From positions 1-64,000 of the forward strand of contig DATGMD010000038.1 of NCBI GenBank assembly GCA_035293805.1: DNA of 64,000 nt, read 5' to 3'. This stretch comes from JAJPHF01 sp035293805. Its GTDB lineage: Bacteria > Chloroflexota > UBA6077 > JAJPHF01. A program made the position numbers and the translations under genes. Below the pieces are notes generated by a model, which worked only from the letters and a program-made list of their open reading frames with translations, was not told the origin of the DNA and made no database searches. Of the stretch, positions 25,915 through 33,101 are shown piece after piece (position 1 is the stretch's first letter; every line of letters begins with the position of its first letter).

Positions 25915-25944
25915 ATTATCGGCGGGAGCCGCCTATCCTGTCCA
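25915..25944 (-). promoter_or_regulatory. Promoter of the terminase operon
   Basis: On the minus strand TGGACA (25944-25939), an 18-base spacer and GATAAT (25920-25915) form a sigma-70-type promoter. It is arranged back to back with the promoter at 25973-26001, whose -35 hexamer is identical. Confidence 0.6.
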
Positions 25945-25972
25945 AAAATGCCCGGGCAAGCGCGGCAATTAG

Positions 25973-26001
25973 TGGACAGCCCCGAGAGAAACCCCTACAC
26001 T
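25973..26001 (+). promoter_or_regulatory. Promoter of the 263-residue protein gene
   Basis: TGGACA (25973-25978), a 17-base spacer and TACACT (25996-26001). The two opposed TGGACA hexamers form an inverted repeat, and a TGCCCGGGCA palindrome lies between them. A single regulator bound there could control both transcripts. Confidence 0.6.
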
Positions 26002-26056
26002 GTAAGGGTAGGTGCGGAATAGCTGACGCACCGGAATGATGACAAATGGAGCCCGC

Positions 26057-26848
26057 ATGGACCGCGCGGATTTGGACTTCGAGTTGGAAATGGCCGAGTT
26101 TCTGGCCGAGGACCTAGCCAAGTCAGAGGGTATCCCGGCCGAGACGGTCCAGCGCGCGGCCGGGCTCGTGCGGTCGGCGGCGACCTCCCCCGAGGAGCCA
26201 ATGTTTTACGAGACCTGGGCCGATGATGCGGCAGTGGCCGCCACGGTGCAGCAAGTGCGCCGGCGGCTCCAAGAAGGGCACACTCCTGTTCGCAAAGCCC
26301 GCGACGGCCGCCGTGCGGATGGCTCGTACGCCGACCAACGGTGCCCGGCGGACCTCCGCCAGCGGTTAGAGGCCGCGATTTGGCACAAGCGCATCGACGT
26401 GGACTACGGCTGCCAGCTTCTCCGCAGCCTCGACAGCAAAGGCGCCGCAAGCGTGTGGGACCGCCTGATGAGCACCCACAAGTCCGCCTTGCTGGCCACC
26501 GAGGTGCTCGGTGGCGACGGGCTGCCCACCGAGGCGCCCCCCGACCTTAAGGCGCGCCTGGAGCACTGCCTCACGACGCGCCGGCTGGACCCGGCCGAGC
26601 ACGGGCCGATGCTCTCCAAGCTCGACACCGCCGGGCCGGCGGCCGTGTGGGCGCGCCTGCCGTACGCGGCGAAGGAGGTCCTCATGCGGCCGAACCTCCA
26701 CGAGCCGCGCTACCACGAGGCCGCGGGGCGCTACATCGAGGGCCGCGGGCGCGCCACGAGCAGCGAGACGCCCGACCTCCAGGGCGTGAACCGCTTGCTG
26801 CGCGAGGCGCACGGCCGCGCGCCGGGCAGCGTCGGCCCCACCAGCTAA
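26057..26848 (+). CDS. Hypothetical protein of the element
   Basis: The 263-residue acidic-headed soluble protein begins MDRADLDFELEMAEFLAEDL. Two similar helical segments, DLRQRLEAAIWHKRIDVDYG and DLKARLEHCLTTRRLDPAEH, each lead to a related LLRSLDSKGAASVWDRL or MLSKLDTAGPAAVWARL segment, so an internal duplication is visible. The ATG at 26057 has GGAG seven bases upstream; two earlier ATGs (26036, 26039) lack one. It is the only gene on its strand between the packaging and replication operons. No family was recognised. Confidence 0.6.
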   Translation: MDRADLDFELEMAEFLAEDLAKSEGIPAETVQRAAGLVRSAATSPEEPMFYETWADDAAVAATVQQVRRRLQEGHTPVRKARDGRRADGSYADQRCPADLRQRLEAAIWHKRIDVDYGCQLLRSLDSKGAASVWDRLMSTHKSALLATEVLGGDGLPTEAPPDLKARLEHCLTTRRLDPAEHGPMLSKLDTAGPAAVWARLPYAAKEVLMRPNLHEPRYHEAAGRYIEGRGRATSSETPDLQGVNRLLREAHGRAPGSVGPTS

Positions 26849-26989
26849 GGACGTGCGCGAGCGGGCCTCGGTCCCCCGCATCGCGTGCTAGCCGGCCTGC
26901 CCCGCGCTTTGAACTGGGCGGGGACCGAGCCGTCCCGAGGGTTGCTCTGTTCCCCCTGGGGCGGCGAGTGGTCGGCGGCGTCTCCCATT

Positions 26990-27066
26990 CCCTCGGCGGG
27001 CGGTGTCTCCCGCCGAGGGGCAAACCGCCCCCGGCCTGGGCGCGCTCCTACGCCCAGGCCGGGGGC
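26990..27066. terminator. Double hairpin between converging element genes
   Basis: First stem CCCTCGGCGGG (26990-27000) with CCCGCCGAGGG (27009-27019); second stem GCCCCCGGCCTGGGCG (27027-27042) with CGCCCAGGCCGGGGGC (27051-27066). Both are perfect and both have 8-base loops. They lie between the converging 263-residue gene and the replication operon, probably insulating them, although no T-run follows. Confidence 0.5.
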
Positions 27067-27086
27067 GATGGCGTCTCTACGCCCCA

Positions 27087-27494
27087 CTAGCTCGCTGCTG
27101 GCTCCGGGTCCGGCACGCCCAACACTACCCGCACATTGTCGCGGGCGGCCGCGATCTCCTCGGGGGACAGATGGCGACGCAACGCCAGCACTTCCCGGCG
27201 CAGCGCGAACGGCCGGCTGCCCTCTGCGCCGACCGGCACCACGATGACCTCGGCCCACGCCGCATCGTCCTCGCAGACGACCAGGAACCGGGCGCCCGCC
27301 GGCAGGCGCCCACGCGGCGTCGCCACGGCGCGGACAAGCTCGACCACATCGGCCTGGTGGAATAGCTCGCCGGTCGGCGCCGCGGACACGGGCGCCGCGG
27401 TCAGGGACGGCTGGCGCCCGTGCGCATCGAGCAGCGGCCTGGATGCTTCGCGGATGCCGCCATCGTCGGGGGCACGCTCAAACTGCGGCGTCAT
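27087..27494 (-). CDS. Hypothetical protein at the end of the replication operon
   Basis: The 135-residue protein starts MTPQFERAPDDGGIREASRP and has an ordered part with LFHQADVVELVRAVATPRGR, ARFLVVCEDDAAWAEVIVVP and a C-terminal helical segment RREVLALRRHLSPEEIAAAR. The ATG at 27494 overlaps the stop of the preceding gene as ATGA, indicating translational coupling. It is the last gene of the RHH-RepA-primase operon. Function is unknown. Confidence 0.6.
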   Translation of the reverse strand: MTPQFERAPDDGGIREASRPLLDAHGRQPSLTAAPVSAAPTGELFHQADVVELVRAVATPRGRLPAGARFLVVCEDDAAWAEVIVVPVGAEGSRPFALRREVLALRRHLSPEEIAAARDNVRVVLGVPDPEPAAS

Positions 27495-27721
27495 CGCCCT
27501 GCCCCGCTCCACGGAACGGCGTCCGTGGCCGCCCATTGGACAGCATCCTGGCGGCTGAAGCCGTGGCCGAGGCGGAGGTGCTCGGCCAGGAAGTCGACCC
27601 GGCGCTCTTGGGCGAGCCACGGGTCGAACGGGACGACTGGCGGGACCAGCACCGCGGCGCTGCACAGTGTGCAGCGCACGGCGGGGTAGGCCGGGGCGGG
27701 TGAAGTAGGCGAGCGCAGCAT
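27491..27721 (-). CDS. Small C2H2-like zinc-finger protein
   Basis: The 76-residue protein contains VRCTLCSAAV near residues 16-25 and FLAEHLRLGHGFSR near 44-57, a CxxC...HxxxxH pattern able to hold one zinc ion. AGGAG precedes the ATG at 27721, and the gene starts ten bases after the primase. Its stop overlaps the next start as ATGA. Short C2H2 proteins of phages and plasmids often bind DNA. No named family was recognised. Confidence 0.6.
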   Translation of the reverse strand: MLRSPTSPAPAYPAVRCTLCSAAVLVPPVVPFDPWLAQERRVDFLAEHLRLGHGFSRQDAVQWAATDAVPWSGAGR

Positions 27722-27731
27722 AGTACCTCTC

Positions 27732-28973
27732 CTAGCGTTTTGACGCGACACCGGGCGGGTGCTCCGGCATCGCCGGCCGCCCGAAGCGACTCTGATTCGC
27801 GGCGTCGCACAGGTCGCAGATGAACTGCCGGTGCGGGCCAGCGGGGCGCCGCTCGCACTGGACGCAGAGGCAGGGCGGCGCCGGCGATGCGCTCGGCGCC
27901 GGAGACGACGCCGGGGGAGGTACCACGGCTCGCGGAGACAACGGGGTGTACCGGGCGACCAGCCCGGTGGCCCACGCCCGCAAGTCGCCGCCCGCCCGCA
28001 CCATCGCCGTGAGGTCTTTCCCGCTGAAGGGCTGGACGATGCGCACCCGGCGGCTGAGAGCCGCCATCCTGGCCCCGCCCTTGGCCCCGGCGGCATCCCG
28101 GTCATAGGCCACGAGCCACACACCGGCGTGGCGCAGCGCCCAGGCCCACCGGGGCGTCGGCAAGGCCGTCGCACTGCCCAGCGTCGCCACATCGACCAGG
28201 TCGCCGGCCTCCTGGCGCAGCAGGAGCGCGTCAAACTCGCCCTCGGTCAGCACGCAGAGGGCGCGACCCTGTAGCTGGTCGGCGCCGTAGAGCGCGACCT
28301 TACCGTCGCGGGGTTGGATGTATCGCGGTATAGAGCCGTCGAGCCGCCGCACCTTGAGCGCCCACAACGCGCCGTGCGCCTCCACGGGGATGGTGATGCC
28401 CGGGGGCACGTATACCCGCTTGCCGGTGAGCCCCCACTTGTACGGCGGGTCGTACACCTCCACCGGCACGTAGCCGAGCCCGGCGGCCTGGATAGTGGCG
28501 TCGCTGAGCCCGCGCTCCTCGCGGAGGTAGCGGAGCGCCGCCGCCCCGTCCGGGGACCACAGCACCTCCGCGGCGCGGGCGGCAATGGCCCGGGCGCGCG
28601 CTTGCCAGGCAGGCGGCGGCGGGTCGGTATCGGGCGGTAGGCGCGGTGCGGGGGGTGACGGCGGCCGCACGGGGCGCACGGGGCGGTGGTCCACGAGCGC
28701 CTTGCCCGCGGCGCGGGCGGCCTCGGGGAAGCCCAGCCCGCCGAAGTCAATCAGCCATTGGATGAGGTCGCCACCACGGCCGCACCCGTTCCGGCCGGGC
28801 AGGCCGCATCGCCAGTGCGGGCGTTCCGCGTTCGGCCAGACGTGAAAGCGATCGGTGCCACCGCAGTCCGGGCAGGCGCCCACGTACTCTCCGCCATCGG
28901 TGTTGCTCGCCTTGCGGAGCGGCGTGACGCGGCTCACCAGGTCCAGGAGGTCAAGCCCGGCAGCCTCAAGCAT
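27732..28973 (-). CDS. DNA primase-like protein (CHC2 zinc finger plus TOPRIM)
   Basis: The 413-residue protein has an N-terminal zinc finger of the primase type (YVGACPDCGGTDRFHVWPN, HWRCGLPGRNGCGRGGDLIQ), a DnaG-like N-lobe (YLREERGLSDATIQAAGLGY, VPPGITIPVEAHGALWALKV, then YIQPRDGKVALYG) and a TOPRIM domain (ALCVLTEGEFDALLLRQEAG; VWLVAYDRDAAGAKGGARMA). The C-terminus adds two CxxC pairs (CLCVQCERR, FICDLCDAAN). It is expected to make RNA primers at the element's origin. The ATG at 28973 follows GGGGAGGGG and overlaps the ATPase gene by eight bases. Confidence 0.85.
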   Translation of the reverse strand: MLEAAGLDLLDLVSRVTPLRKASNTDGGEYVGACPDCGGTDRFHVWPNAERPHWRCGLPGRNGCGRGGDLIQWLIDFGGLGFPEAARAAGKALVDHRPVRPVRPPSPPAPRLPPDTDPPPPAWQARARAIAARAAEVLWSPDGAAALRYLREERGLSDATIQAAGLGYVPVEVYDPPYKWGLTGKRVYVPPGITIPVEAHGALWALKVRRLDGSIPRYIQPRDGKVALYGADQLQGRALCVLTEGEFDALLLRQEAGDLVDVATLGSATALPTPRWAWALRHAGVWLVAYDRDAAGAKGGARMAALSRRVRIVQPFSGKDLTAMVRAGGDLRAWATGLVARYTPLSPRAVVPPPASSPAPSASPAPPCLCVQCERRPAGPHRQFICDLCDAANQSRFGRPAMPEHPPGVASKR

Positions 28974-30501
28974 CGTCCCCTCCCCTCCCCGGTAGGTGAG
29001 CACCCCCGTTGTCCGGGCTCTCCCCCTCCCAATTACTCTCATCACTCTCCCCCCTATAGGGGGGGGAGAGTGATAGATAGTAATTTTCGGGGGCTGGGCT
29101 ACTCTCATGAGAGGTCGATGATAGTTCGGTGAGAGTAGTGAGAGTTTGCTGCACCGGCGCCAAATCGCGCGCTGATAGCTCGGGCATGCCAGCGCTCGAT
29201 TCTGTCAAGTGAGAGCTATCACCTGCCGGGGTTACTATCACCGGGCCAGTGATAGTAACCAGCGGCAGCCCGAGCGTGACGCGACCCAGTTCCGCGAGCA
29301 CGTGCCGCTTGCCTTCCTGCCGCACGTACTGCTCGCGGAGCAGTTGCTTCCGGGCGCGATAGAAGGTCGGCTCAGAAACCCCGGAGACTTTGAGCCACCA
29401 GGTGGTCGCGGCGCCCTCGTCCTCCGGGAAGTGCTCGGCCAGAGCAGCCAGCACGTGCCGCGCGCTCGGGGTCAGTTCGTGGCTGCGCTCCGGTGGCTCG
29501 GCGGGGGCCAGGAAACAACTCTCAGTGGTACTATCAGCGACTATCGTGAGAGTGATGTCCTCGAACTCGTCGCCGTCCCGCTGCTTGTCGCAGTGCAGTG
29601 TCAGCACACCGTCGTTGGCAGTGAGAAAGAGCATCGTCTGCGCGGCGCCGCGCAGCGCCGACGAGCCGCGCTCGACCTCGCCGCCCTTGCCGGTGTGATG
29701 CACCAGGCGGACATGGGCGCCCGTCGCCGCGATAATGCGGTCGCAGGCCGCCACCACCCTGCCGACATCCCGGCTGCTGTTCTCATCGCCGCCGACCATG
29801 CAGCGCGCCATCGTGTCGATGGTGATTTTCACGGGCGGCTCGGGGAGCGTGGCGATTTGGGCGAGCAGCGCGCCCACCTCGGCGTCCTCCATCAGGTTCA
29901 CCGCCTCACAGATGAAGCGCAGGCGGCTCAGGTCGGCGCCGGGATGATGCTTGAGCCACGTCTGCACGCGCTGGAGAGCGCCGCTGGCGCCCTCCGCAAG
30001 CACGTGTACTACATAGCCGCCGCGGGTCTTGCGGCCGCAGAAGTCCTTGCTCGATGCCAGGCAGCAGTTCTCGGCCATCTCCAGCAGCGTCTTGCCGACG
30101 CCGCTTGGGCCGTAGGCCACTCCCAGCGTGCCGACAACGCTGTAGCCCTCAATCTGCCACTCTAGCGGTGGCCGTTTGGCGAGGTCATCCAGGGATTCCA
30201 GGGTGAAGCGGGGGCGAGGCGTCGACGCCTCGCCCCCCGGGTCCTCTCCGTAAGGGTCGGTCATCGCCATGCCGTCCCGGATAGCCGCGGCGTCGGCCGG
30301 GTCGAGCGTCGCTAGCACGTCATCTAGTGCGCCATCGCGCCCGCGGCCATTCGCGTTCTGCATGGCCTCGGCGACCTGCCGGCAGATGTCTGATTTCAGA
30401 GCGTCGAGGTCGTCGAGCGCACCGCCCAGTCGGTAGCGCTCCAGCCGCCAGAGGTCGCCGGGGTCGAAGATCGGTGTAACGCGCGCCTCATCGCCCACCA
30501 T
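28966..30501 (-). CDS. RepA-like RecA-fold replicative ATPase/helicase
   Basis: The 511-residue protein has an N-terminal region of about 115 residues, then a RecA-type ATPase core (AAA_25/RepA family): Walker A AYGPSGVGKTLLEM near residue 131-144, HVLAEGASGALQRV, Walker B VKITIDTMARCMVGGDENSS near 225-244, and VRLVHHTGKGGEVERGSSAL after it. A winged-helix-like part follows (VSGVSEPTFYRARKQLL), then a Ser/Thr/Pro-rich tail. RSF1010 RepA-type helicases and satellite replication proteins share this fold. Together with the primase it forms a self-contained replication module. GGAG lies six bases before the ATG. Confidence 0.85.
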   Translation of the reverse strand: MVGDEARVTPIFDPGDLWRLERYRLGGALDDLDALKSDICRQVAEAMQNANGRGRDGALDDVLATLDPADAAAIRDGMAMTDPYGEDPGGEASTPRPRFTLESLDDLAKRPPLEWQIEGYSVVGTLGVAYGPSGVGKTLLEMAENCCLASSKDFCGRKTRGGYVVHVLAEGASGALQRVQTWLKHHPGADLSRLRFICEAVNLMEDAEVGALLAQIATLPEPPVKITIDTMARCMVGGDENSSRDVGRVVAACDRIIAATGAHVRLVHHTGKGGEVERGSSALRGAAQTMLFLTANDGVLTLHCDKQRDGDEFEDITLTIVADSTTESCFLAPAEPPERSHELTPSARHVLAALAEHFPEDEGAATTWWLKVSGVSEPTFYRARKQLLREQYVRQEGKRHVLAELGRVTLGLPLVTITGPVIVTPAGDSSHLTESSAGMPELSARDLAPVQQTLTTLTELSSTSHESSPAPENYYLSLSPPYRGESDESNWEGESPDNGGAHLPGRGGDDA

Positions 30502-30781
30502 CTTGCGCTCCGTGGTACGAGGCGTTAGCGCTGGGGGCCGCGCCGAGCAGGACCAGCAGCGCCGCTGCGCAGCGGGCGAGGTTCAGGTCGTGCTCGTGCT
30601 CGACGGTGACGGTGGGGGCGCGGTGGGGCAGCCGCGTGGCACCCGTGGTGCGGCGGGTGGTTACCGGAGTATGCAATAATGGGCTCGTAGGTGCTCGGTC
30701 TTGGTTGCTCACCGGGTCGGGGCCTACTAGGCGGCTGGGCGGGATTAGGCCCCCGCTCGGTCGCCGCTTCATTTCTTTCAC
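30488..30781 (-). CDS. Small hypothetical protein coupled to the RHH gene
   Basis: The 97-residue frame starts with a GTG at 30781; GGGAG seven bases upstream lies within the end of the ribbon-helix-helix gene, and the frame overlaps the RepA-like start by 14 bases. The N-terminal half is basic and disordered (MKEMKRRPSGGLIPPSRLVG), followed by TVTVEHEHDLNLARCAAALL, a probable helix. Good spacing and overlap at both ends argue that it is a real gene. No family was recognised. Confidence 0.5.
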   Translation of the reverse strand: MKEMKRRPSGGLIPPSRLVGPDPVSNQDRAPTSPLLHTPVTTRRTTGATRLPHRAPTVTVEHEHDLNLARCAAALLVLLGAAPSANASYHGAQDGGR

Positions 30782-30782
30782 T

Positions 30783-30992
30783 CTACCGCTCCCGGCCGAC
30801 CGCGGCTGCTAGTGCGGCAGCGACATCCGCCTCGTCCTGCCTCGCGTCCTGCCGGATGAGCTCGCGGACGTATTGCGAGACAGTCTGGCCGCACAGGGCT
30901 GCCCGCAGCCGCACGCGGCGCGCCTCGTCACGACTTAGCGCCGCGCTGACGCTCGTGATGTCTGGCCCGAGGGGTTCGGCGGTGGTTCGCAT
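30783..30992 (-). CDS. Ribbon-helix-helix-like regulator
   Basis: The 69-residue protein contains DITSVSAALSRDEARRVRLR, AALCGQTVSQYVRELIRQDA and a helical tail, the pattern of small ribbon-helix-helix DNA binders such as CopG-type replication regulators. The ATG at 30992 has GAAGGAGG seven bases upstream. It opens the replication operon and lies next to the candidate origin, so it may control copy number or transcription of the RepA-like gene. A minus-strand TATAGT (31049-31044) with a weak TTTATC is a possible promoter. Confidence 0.7.
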   Translation of the reverse strand: MRTTAEPLGPDITSVSAALSRDEARRVRLRAALCGQTVSQYVRELIRQDARQDEADVAAALAAAVGRER

Positions 30993-31079
30993 TGATGGCC
31001 TCCTTCCGCGGCGGGAATCGCCGCGCTCGTCTACAACGTACAAACTATACAGCTTCACGAGAGGAGGATAAAAGTAATG

Positions 31080-31350
31080 GTCAAAACAACACGTGACATG
31101 CCTGTAGTCGGGTCACCGTGGCGTGGTGATGGTTACCAATCTAACCAACCCTCACGGGCGCATAGGTTAGATTGGTAACCATCCCAAAGACGGCTACGCA
31201 TGCATGCTTCTGGCCGAGTTTCTGACAATCAGTCACCTATGCGTACCCCCCAGCATTCGTATTCCCAATGCCGGCCTAAAAGTGTGGTGCTGGTGGTGTG
31301 ACTCTCGGGCATGGAATTGACAGAAGTATGCGTATCGACCGGTATACTGA
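31080..31350. other. Candidate replication origin of the element
   Basis: The gene-free right end contains a perfect 19-bp inverted repeat (31128-31146 and 31165-31183; arms GATGGTTACCAATCTAACC and inverse) with an 18-base loop, and three ATGCGTA heptamers at 31195-31201 (minus), 31239-31245 and 31328-31334 (plus). It directly precedes the RepA-like/primase operon. Iteron-like repeats and a long hairpin recall plasmid origins with primase start sites. This is inferred from structure and context only. Confidence 0.45.
31317..31348 (+). promoter_or_regulatory. Possible promoter near the right end
   Basis: TTGACA (31317-31322) and TATACT (31343-31348) match both sigma-70 hexamers, but the 20-base spacer is longer than optimal. 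The hairpin at 31393-31421 could end a short transcript starting here. Confidence 0.3.
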
Positions 31351-31392
31351 CCAGGGAATAATCTTCACTGAGCAAGCCCGGGAGGACGCAGA

Positions 31393-31425
31393 GAGCCGCC
31401 CCCCCGGAGGGATGGCGGCTCTTGA
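31393..31425 (+). terminator. Possible terminator near the right end
   Basis: GAGCCGCC (31393-31400) pairs with GGCGGCTC (31414-31421), a 13-base loop between, followed by TTGA. It is a weak candidate and lies about 35-65 bases downstream of the possible start site at 31356. Confidence 0.35.
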
Positions 31426-31539
31426 GCGGAGCGGAAGGGGCGCGCCCCACTTCTACACGAGGATTAGCTCGCGCTCAATGCTCGGTGCAGTGCAGGGCCG
31501 GCTAGCGCAGACGGATGTGGTGCGGCAGTAATGGCTACA

Positions 31540-31551
31540 GCAACCGCTACC
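31540..31551. other. Right attachment site core (attR)
   Basis: Second copy of GCAACCGCTACC. Host coding sequence of the MBL-fold gene resumes immediately after it with CACACGAGCACC. The TGCGGCAGT arm is ten bases to its left. Confidence 0.85.
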
Positions 31552-31733
31552 ACACGAGCACCAAGGACGTGGGGCGCATCGCGCGGCTGGCCGATCCCAA
31601 GCTTCTCCTGCTCAGCCACCTGGGGCCGGTGAACACTGACGAGGTGCGCGCCGACGTGGCCCACGACTTCGACCGGTTCGTGGTCGGCGAAGACCTCTTG
31701 CGCTACGACGTGGGCCGCGCGCGGCCCGTCTGA
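31552..31733 (+). pseudogene. MBL-fold metallo-hydrolase, 3' part
   Basis: The frame reads HTSTKDVGRIARLADPKLLL, LSHLGPVNTDEVRADVAHDF and VVGEDLLRYDVGRARPV, the C-terminal part of the RNase Z-like hydrolase begun at 14530, including the last metal-binding His in LSHL. It lacks any start of its own and is separated from the 5' part by the integrated element. Precise excision would restore the gene. Confidence 0.85.
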
Positions 31734-31739
31734 AGCCCA

Positions 31740-31931
31740 GGTGCAGCGAGCGGCGCGCTGGAGTCCGCCACGATCACGCCGCTCAGCGTCGCGCTGGCCC
31801 GCGCCAGCTTTGCCGGACTGGCCGACCGGTCGACGCTCGGCCTTAAGTACCAGCGAGGCACGCTCGTCACGACCCGCGGCTACCTCCGCGAGCAGCCGGA
31901 GGTCCTGCGGCGGCTCATGGCCGCCTCGCCG
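31740..31931 (+). pseudogene. Fragment of an ABC substrate-binding protein
   Basis: Right after the MBL stop the frame reads ASGALESATITPLSVALARA, SFAGLADRSTLGLKYQRGTL and VTTRGYLREQPEVLRRLMAA, the middle of an NMT1/TauA-type binding protein. Both ends are missing. The same frame continues without a stop into pheA, so it now acts only as upstream sequence. It is the second of three such remnants in the window. Confidence 0.7.
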
Positions 31932-31988
31932 ACGTTGCCGCATTGGCCGCGGGTACGCGACACTGTAGGCAGCGGACAGGGGGCAGGG

Positions 31989-33101
31989 GTGAGCGAGGAC
32001 ACCGCGGGCCAGGGCGGCAAGGACGCGCTCGGCGCGCTCCGGCAGGAGATCGACGCGCTCGACCGGCAGATCGTGCGGCTTCTGGACGAGCGCGGCCGGC
32101 TGGTGGAGCGGGTCGGTGCCGACAAGGCGGAGCGCGGCGCGGTCGTTTTCGCGCCGGACCGCGAGGCGGCCGTGCTCGCCAACGTCACGGGCGCGAGCCA
32201 GGGCCCCCTCACCGCCAGCCACCTGCGCGCCATCTACCGCGAGATCCTCTCCGCCATGCGCAGCCTGGAGCGCGCCGAGCGGATCGGCTACATGGGGCCG
32301 GCGGCGACGTTCACGCACCAGGCGGCCTTGGAGCGCTTCGGGGCGGCGGCCGAGTACGTGGCGCTGCCCAGCATCCCCGACACCTTTCTGGAGACCGCGC
32401 GCGGCGGCTGCGACTACGGCGTCGTGCCCGTCGAGAACTCGACGGAGGGGCCGGTCCACGAAACGCTGGACGCCTTCGTGGACTCCGAGCTGAAGGTCGT
32501 CTCCGAGATCATCCTGCCGATCCACCACCAGCTCGTCGCGCGCTGCGCGCCCGAGGCGATCCGCACGGTGTTCACGAACCCGGTGGCGCTCGGGCAGTGC
32601 CGCCGCTGGCTCAGCACCAACCTGCCGGGCCGCGAGATCGTGCAGGTGGTGAGCACGGCGCGGGCCGCCGCGCAGGCGGCGGAGACGCCGGCCAGCGCCG
32701 CCATCTCGCCCCGGCTGGCCGCCGAGGTGTACGGACTTGACGTCGTCGCCGCCGACATCGAGGACTTTGCCCAGAACTACACCCGCTTCTACGTGCTCGC
32801 CCGCGAGCTGACGAGCAGACCGACCGGCGACGACAAGACGGCGCTGCTATTCAGCATCCGCGACCGCGTCGGCGCGCTCCGCGACGTGGTGGCGCTGTTC
32901 GCCCAGGCGGGTGTGAACCTGAGCAGCATTCAGTCGCGGCCGTCGCGGCGCCGCGCCTGGGACTACGTCTTCTTCGTGGAGCTACAGGGCCACGCCGCCG
33001 ACCCGAAGCTCCAGGCGGTGCTGCGCGCCGTCGAGCAGCACTGCGCCTACCTCAAGGTGCTCGGCGCCTGGCCGCGCGCCGAAGCGGCGGCCCTCGCGTA
33101 G
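31989..33101 (+). CDS. pheA: Bifunctional chorismate mutase/prephenate dehydratase
   Basis: The 370-residue P-protein converts chorismate to prephenate and then to phenylpyruvate in phenylalanine synthesis. The chorismate mutase domain (ALRQEIDALDRQIVRLLDER; residues about 15-100) precedes the dehydratase domain (RIGYMGPAATFTHQAALERF; DYGVVPVENSTEGPVHETLD; YTRFYVLARE) and a C-terminal ACT domain (KTALLFSIRDRVGALRDVVA, VNLSSIQSRPSRRRAWDYVF) that binds phenylalanine for feedback control. The catalytic TRF motif is present in NYTRFYV. The GTG at 31989 follows GGGGGCAGGG. The open frame extends upstream through a foreign fragment, so this start is preferred. Confidence 0.95.
   Translation: MSEDTAGQGGKDALGALRQEIDALDRQIVRLLDERGRLVERVGADKAERGAVVFAPDREAAVLANVTGASQGPLTASHLRAIYREILSAMRSLERAERIGYMGPAATFTHQAALERFGAAAEYVALPSIPDTFLETARGGCDYGVVPVENSTEGPVHETLDAFVDSELKVVSEIILPIHHQLVARCAPEAIRTVFTNPVALGQCRRWLSTNLPGREIVQVVSTARAAAQAAETPASAAISPRLAAEVYGLDVVAADIEDFAQNYTRFYVLARELTSRPTGDDKTALLFSIRDRVGALRDVVALFAQAGVNLSSIQSRPSRRRAWDYVFFVELQGHAADPKLQAVLRAVEQHCAYLKVLGAWPRAEAAALA

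Larger units (their letters stand above)
15182..31551. mobile_element. Integrated 16.36-kb serine-integrase element, phage-satellite-like
   Basis: The element is bounded by the 12-base direct repeat GCAACCGCTACC (15182-15193 and 31540-31551). Deleting one copy plus the interior joins the two MBL-fold gene parts in frame (664 + 182 = 846 bases). It encodes an integrase, an excisionase-like HTH protein, a SWIM protein, a DUF3102-like protein, a tape-measure-like protein with lytic domains, small proteins, a terminase operon, and a RepA-like ATPase/primase operon. No capsid, portal, head protease or holin was recognised. Size, self-replication module and terminase recall phage-inducible satellites; a reduced or phage-plasmid prophage is the alternative. 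Confidence 0.85.

Noticed and set aside
31298..31531. A possible 77-residue gene at the element's right end
   Set aside because: It has no ribosome site and no recognisable domain, and it overlaps the candidate origin and the attR arm.
15194..31539. Gene transfer agent or conjugative element
   Set aside because: There is a self-contained replication module and precise attachment sites, no relaxase or type IV secretion genes, and no capsid genes as a gene transfer agent would need.
31540..31551. tRNA gene as integration target
   Set aside because: The flanking sequence is coding for an MBL-fold protein and has no tRNA cloverleaf or T-loop motif.
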